Positions 63,873-64,000 of a stretch of DNA of 64,000 nt are shown here, piece after piece. The DNA comes from Methylotenera sp. G11 (GTDB lineage: Bacteria > Pseudomonadota > Gammaproteobacteria > Burkholderiales > Methylophilaceae): assembly GCF_000799735.1 (NCBI RefSeq), contig NZ_JUHH01000001.1:1240001-1304000 (forward strand). Reading direction: 5' to 3'. A program made the translations under genes and the position numbers. The notes below the pieces were generated by a model. It searched no databases, was not told where the DNA came from, and worked only from the letters and a program-made list of their open reading frames with translations. Each line of letters starts with the position of its first letter. The stretch's first letter is position 1.

Positions 63873-63917
63873 CGTCATCAATCCGTCACAGTTCTGTCAT
63901 AAATTAAACTTAAAATC
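63873..63917 (+). promoter_or_regulatory. Candidate Pho box with three 11-bp repeats
   Basis: Three direct units follow each other with no gap: CCGTCATCAAT, CCGTCACAGTT and CTGTCATAAAT (63873-63905). This is the PhoB-binding pattern CTGTCAT plus four AT-rich bases. TAAAAT at 63912-63917 can serve as -10. The gene it controls would be on the plus strand beyond the window. The rest of 63680-64000 shows nothing else. Confidence 0.65.
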
Positions 63918-64000
63918 TGCGGCTTTGATTTCCGCGGAGCAAGTGCATAGCCGCGTGAAATCCAAAAAATTAATTTAAAAACCTATCACCCGGAACATCA

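Overview
The window looks like the chromosome of a methylotrophic betaproteobacterium of the family Methylophilaceae (Methylotenera/Methylobacillus-like). The main reason is a complete methylamine dehydrogenase cluster in the order mauFBEDAGLMN, without mauC or mauJ, beside a small cytochrome c gene. Genus is inferred from gene content, not from any search.

Layout. (1) 1-1.95 kb: ordinary chromosome, with a partial apaH and a membrane-anchored diheme cytochrome c. (2) 1.95-22.3 kb: an island starting at tRNA-Arg(CCG). Next to the tRNA is a roughly 5 kb integrated element with a large serine recombinase reading into the tRNA, a Rep_trans-type replication initiator, a ribbon-helix-helix protein and two envelope proteins. 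A 10-bp copy of the tRNA 3' end at 7053-7062 is a candidate far attachment site. Then come two divergent modules, a C5-cytosine methyltransferase with a GHKL/MORC-like ATPase, and a second GHKL ATPase with a Rossmann-like partner. They are followed by Tn7-like transposition genes (a fused TnsA-TnsB, TnsC, TniQ), a DUF4365-nuclease/TPR protein and a stub of a tyrosine integrase. (3) 22.4-45 kb: a Tad/Flp pilus locus in two opposing blocks. It holds secretin, TadZ, TadA, TadB, TadC, RcpC/CpaB, a TadE-like pilin, TadV and Flp, interleaved with surface-glycan genes that include a 1786-residue multi-domain glycosyltransferase/methyltransferase, and it ends with a sigma-54 response regulator. A frameshifted beta-propeller relic and an IS3 orfA relic lie at this edge. 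(4) 45.4-50.2 kb: an arsenic operon arsR-arsC-arsD-arsA-acr3 and an SMR efflux gene. (5) 50.3-62.2 kb: a secreted protein, a cytochrome c, the mau operon, a divergent AraC-type regulator and a tatABC operon. (6) 62.3-64 kb: a small repetitive periplasmic protein, a PAS-GGDEF protein, and a likely Pho box pointing out of the window.

The strongest new observation is regulatory. A 16-bp element, TGCCGATTTTTGCTAC or close, lies exactly 20 nt upstream of a -10-like hexamer at four places: before mauF, before the AraC gene, before the small cytochrome c gene, and before a leaderless stretch of about 175 nt that ends in a strong terminator and may be a small RNA. Two copies also have an inverted partner about 26 nt away with a shared CACGGCACC core. 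This suggests one methylamine regulon controlled by the AraC-type protein, which includes the cytochrome and possibly an sRNA. MauA has a twin-arginine leader and a complete tatABC operon sits behind the regulator, so enzyme, maturation, export and electron transfer appear packaged together.

The ends of the Tn7-like element and the exact borders of the island were not settled by reading alone. No CRISPR array or cas gene was seen.
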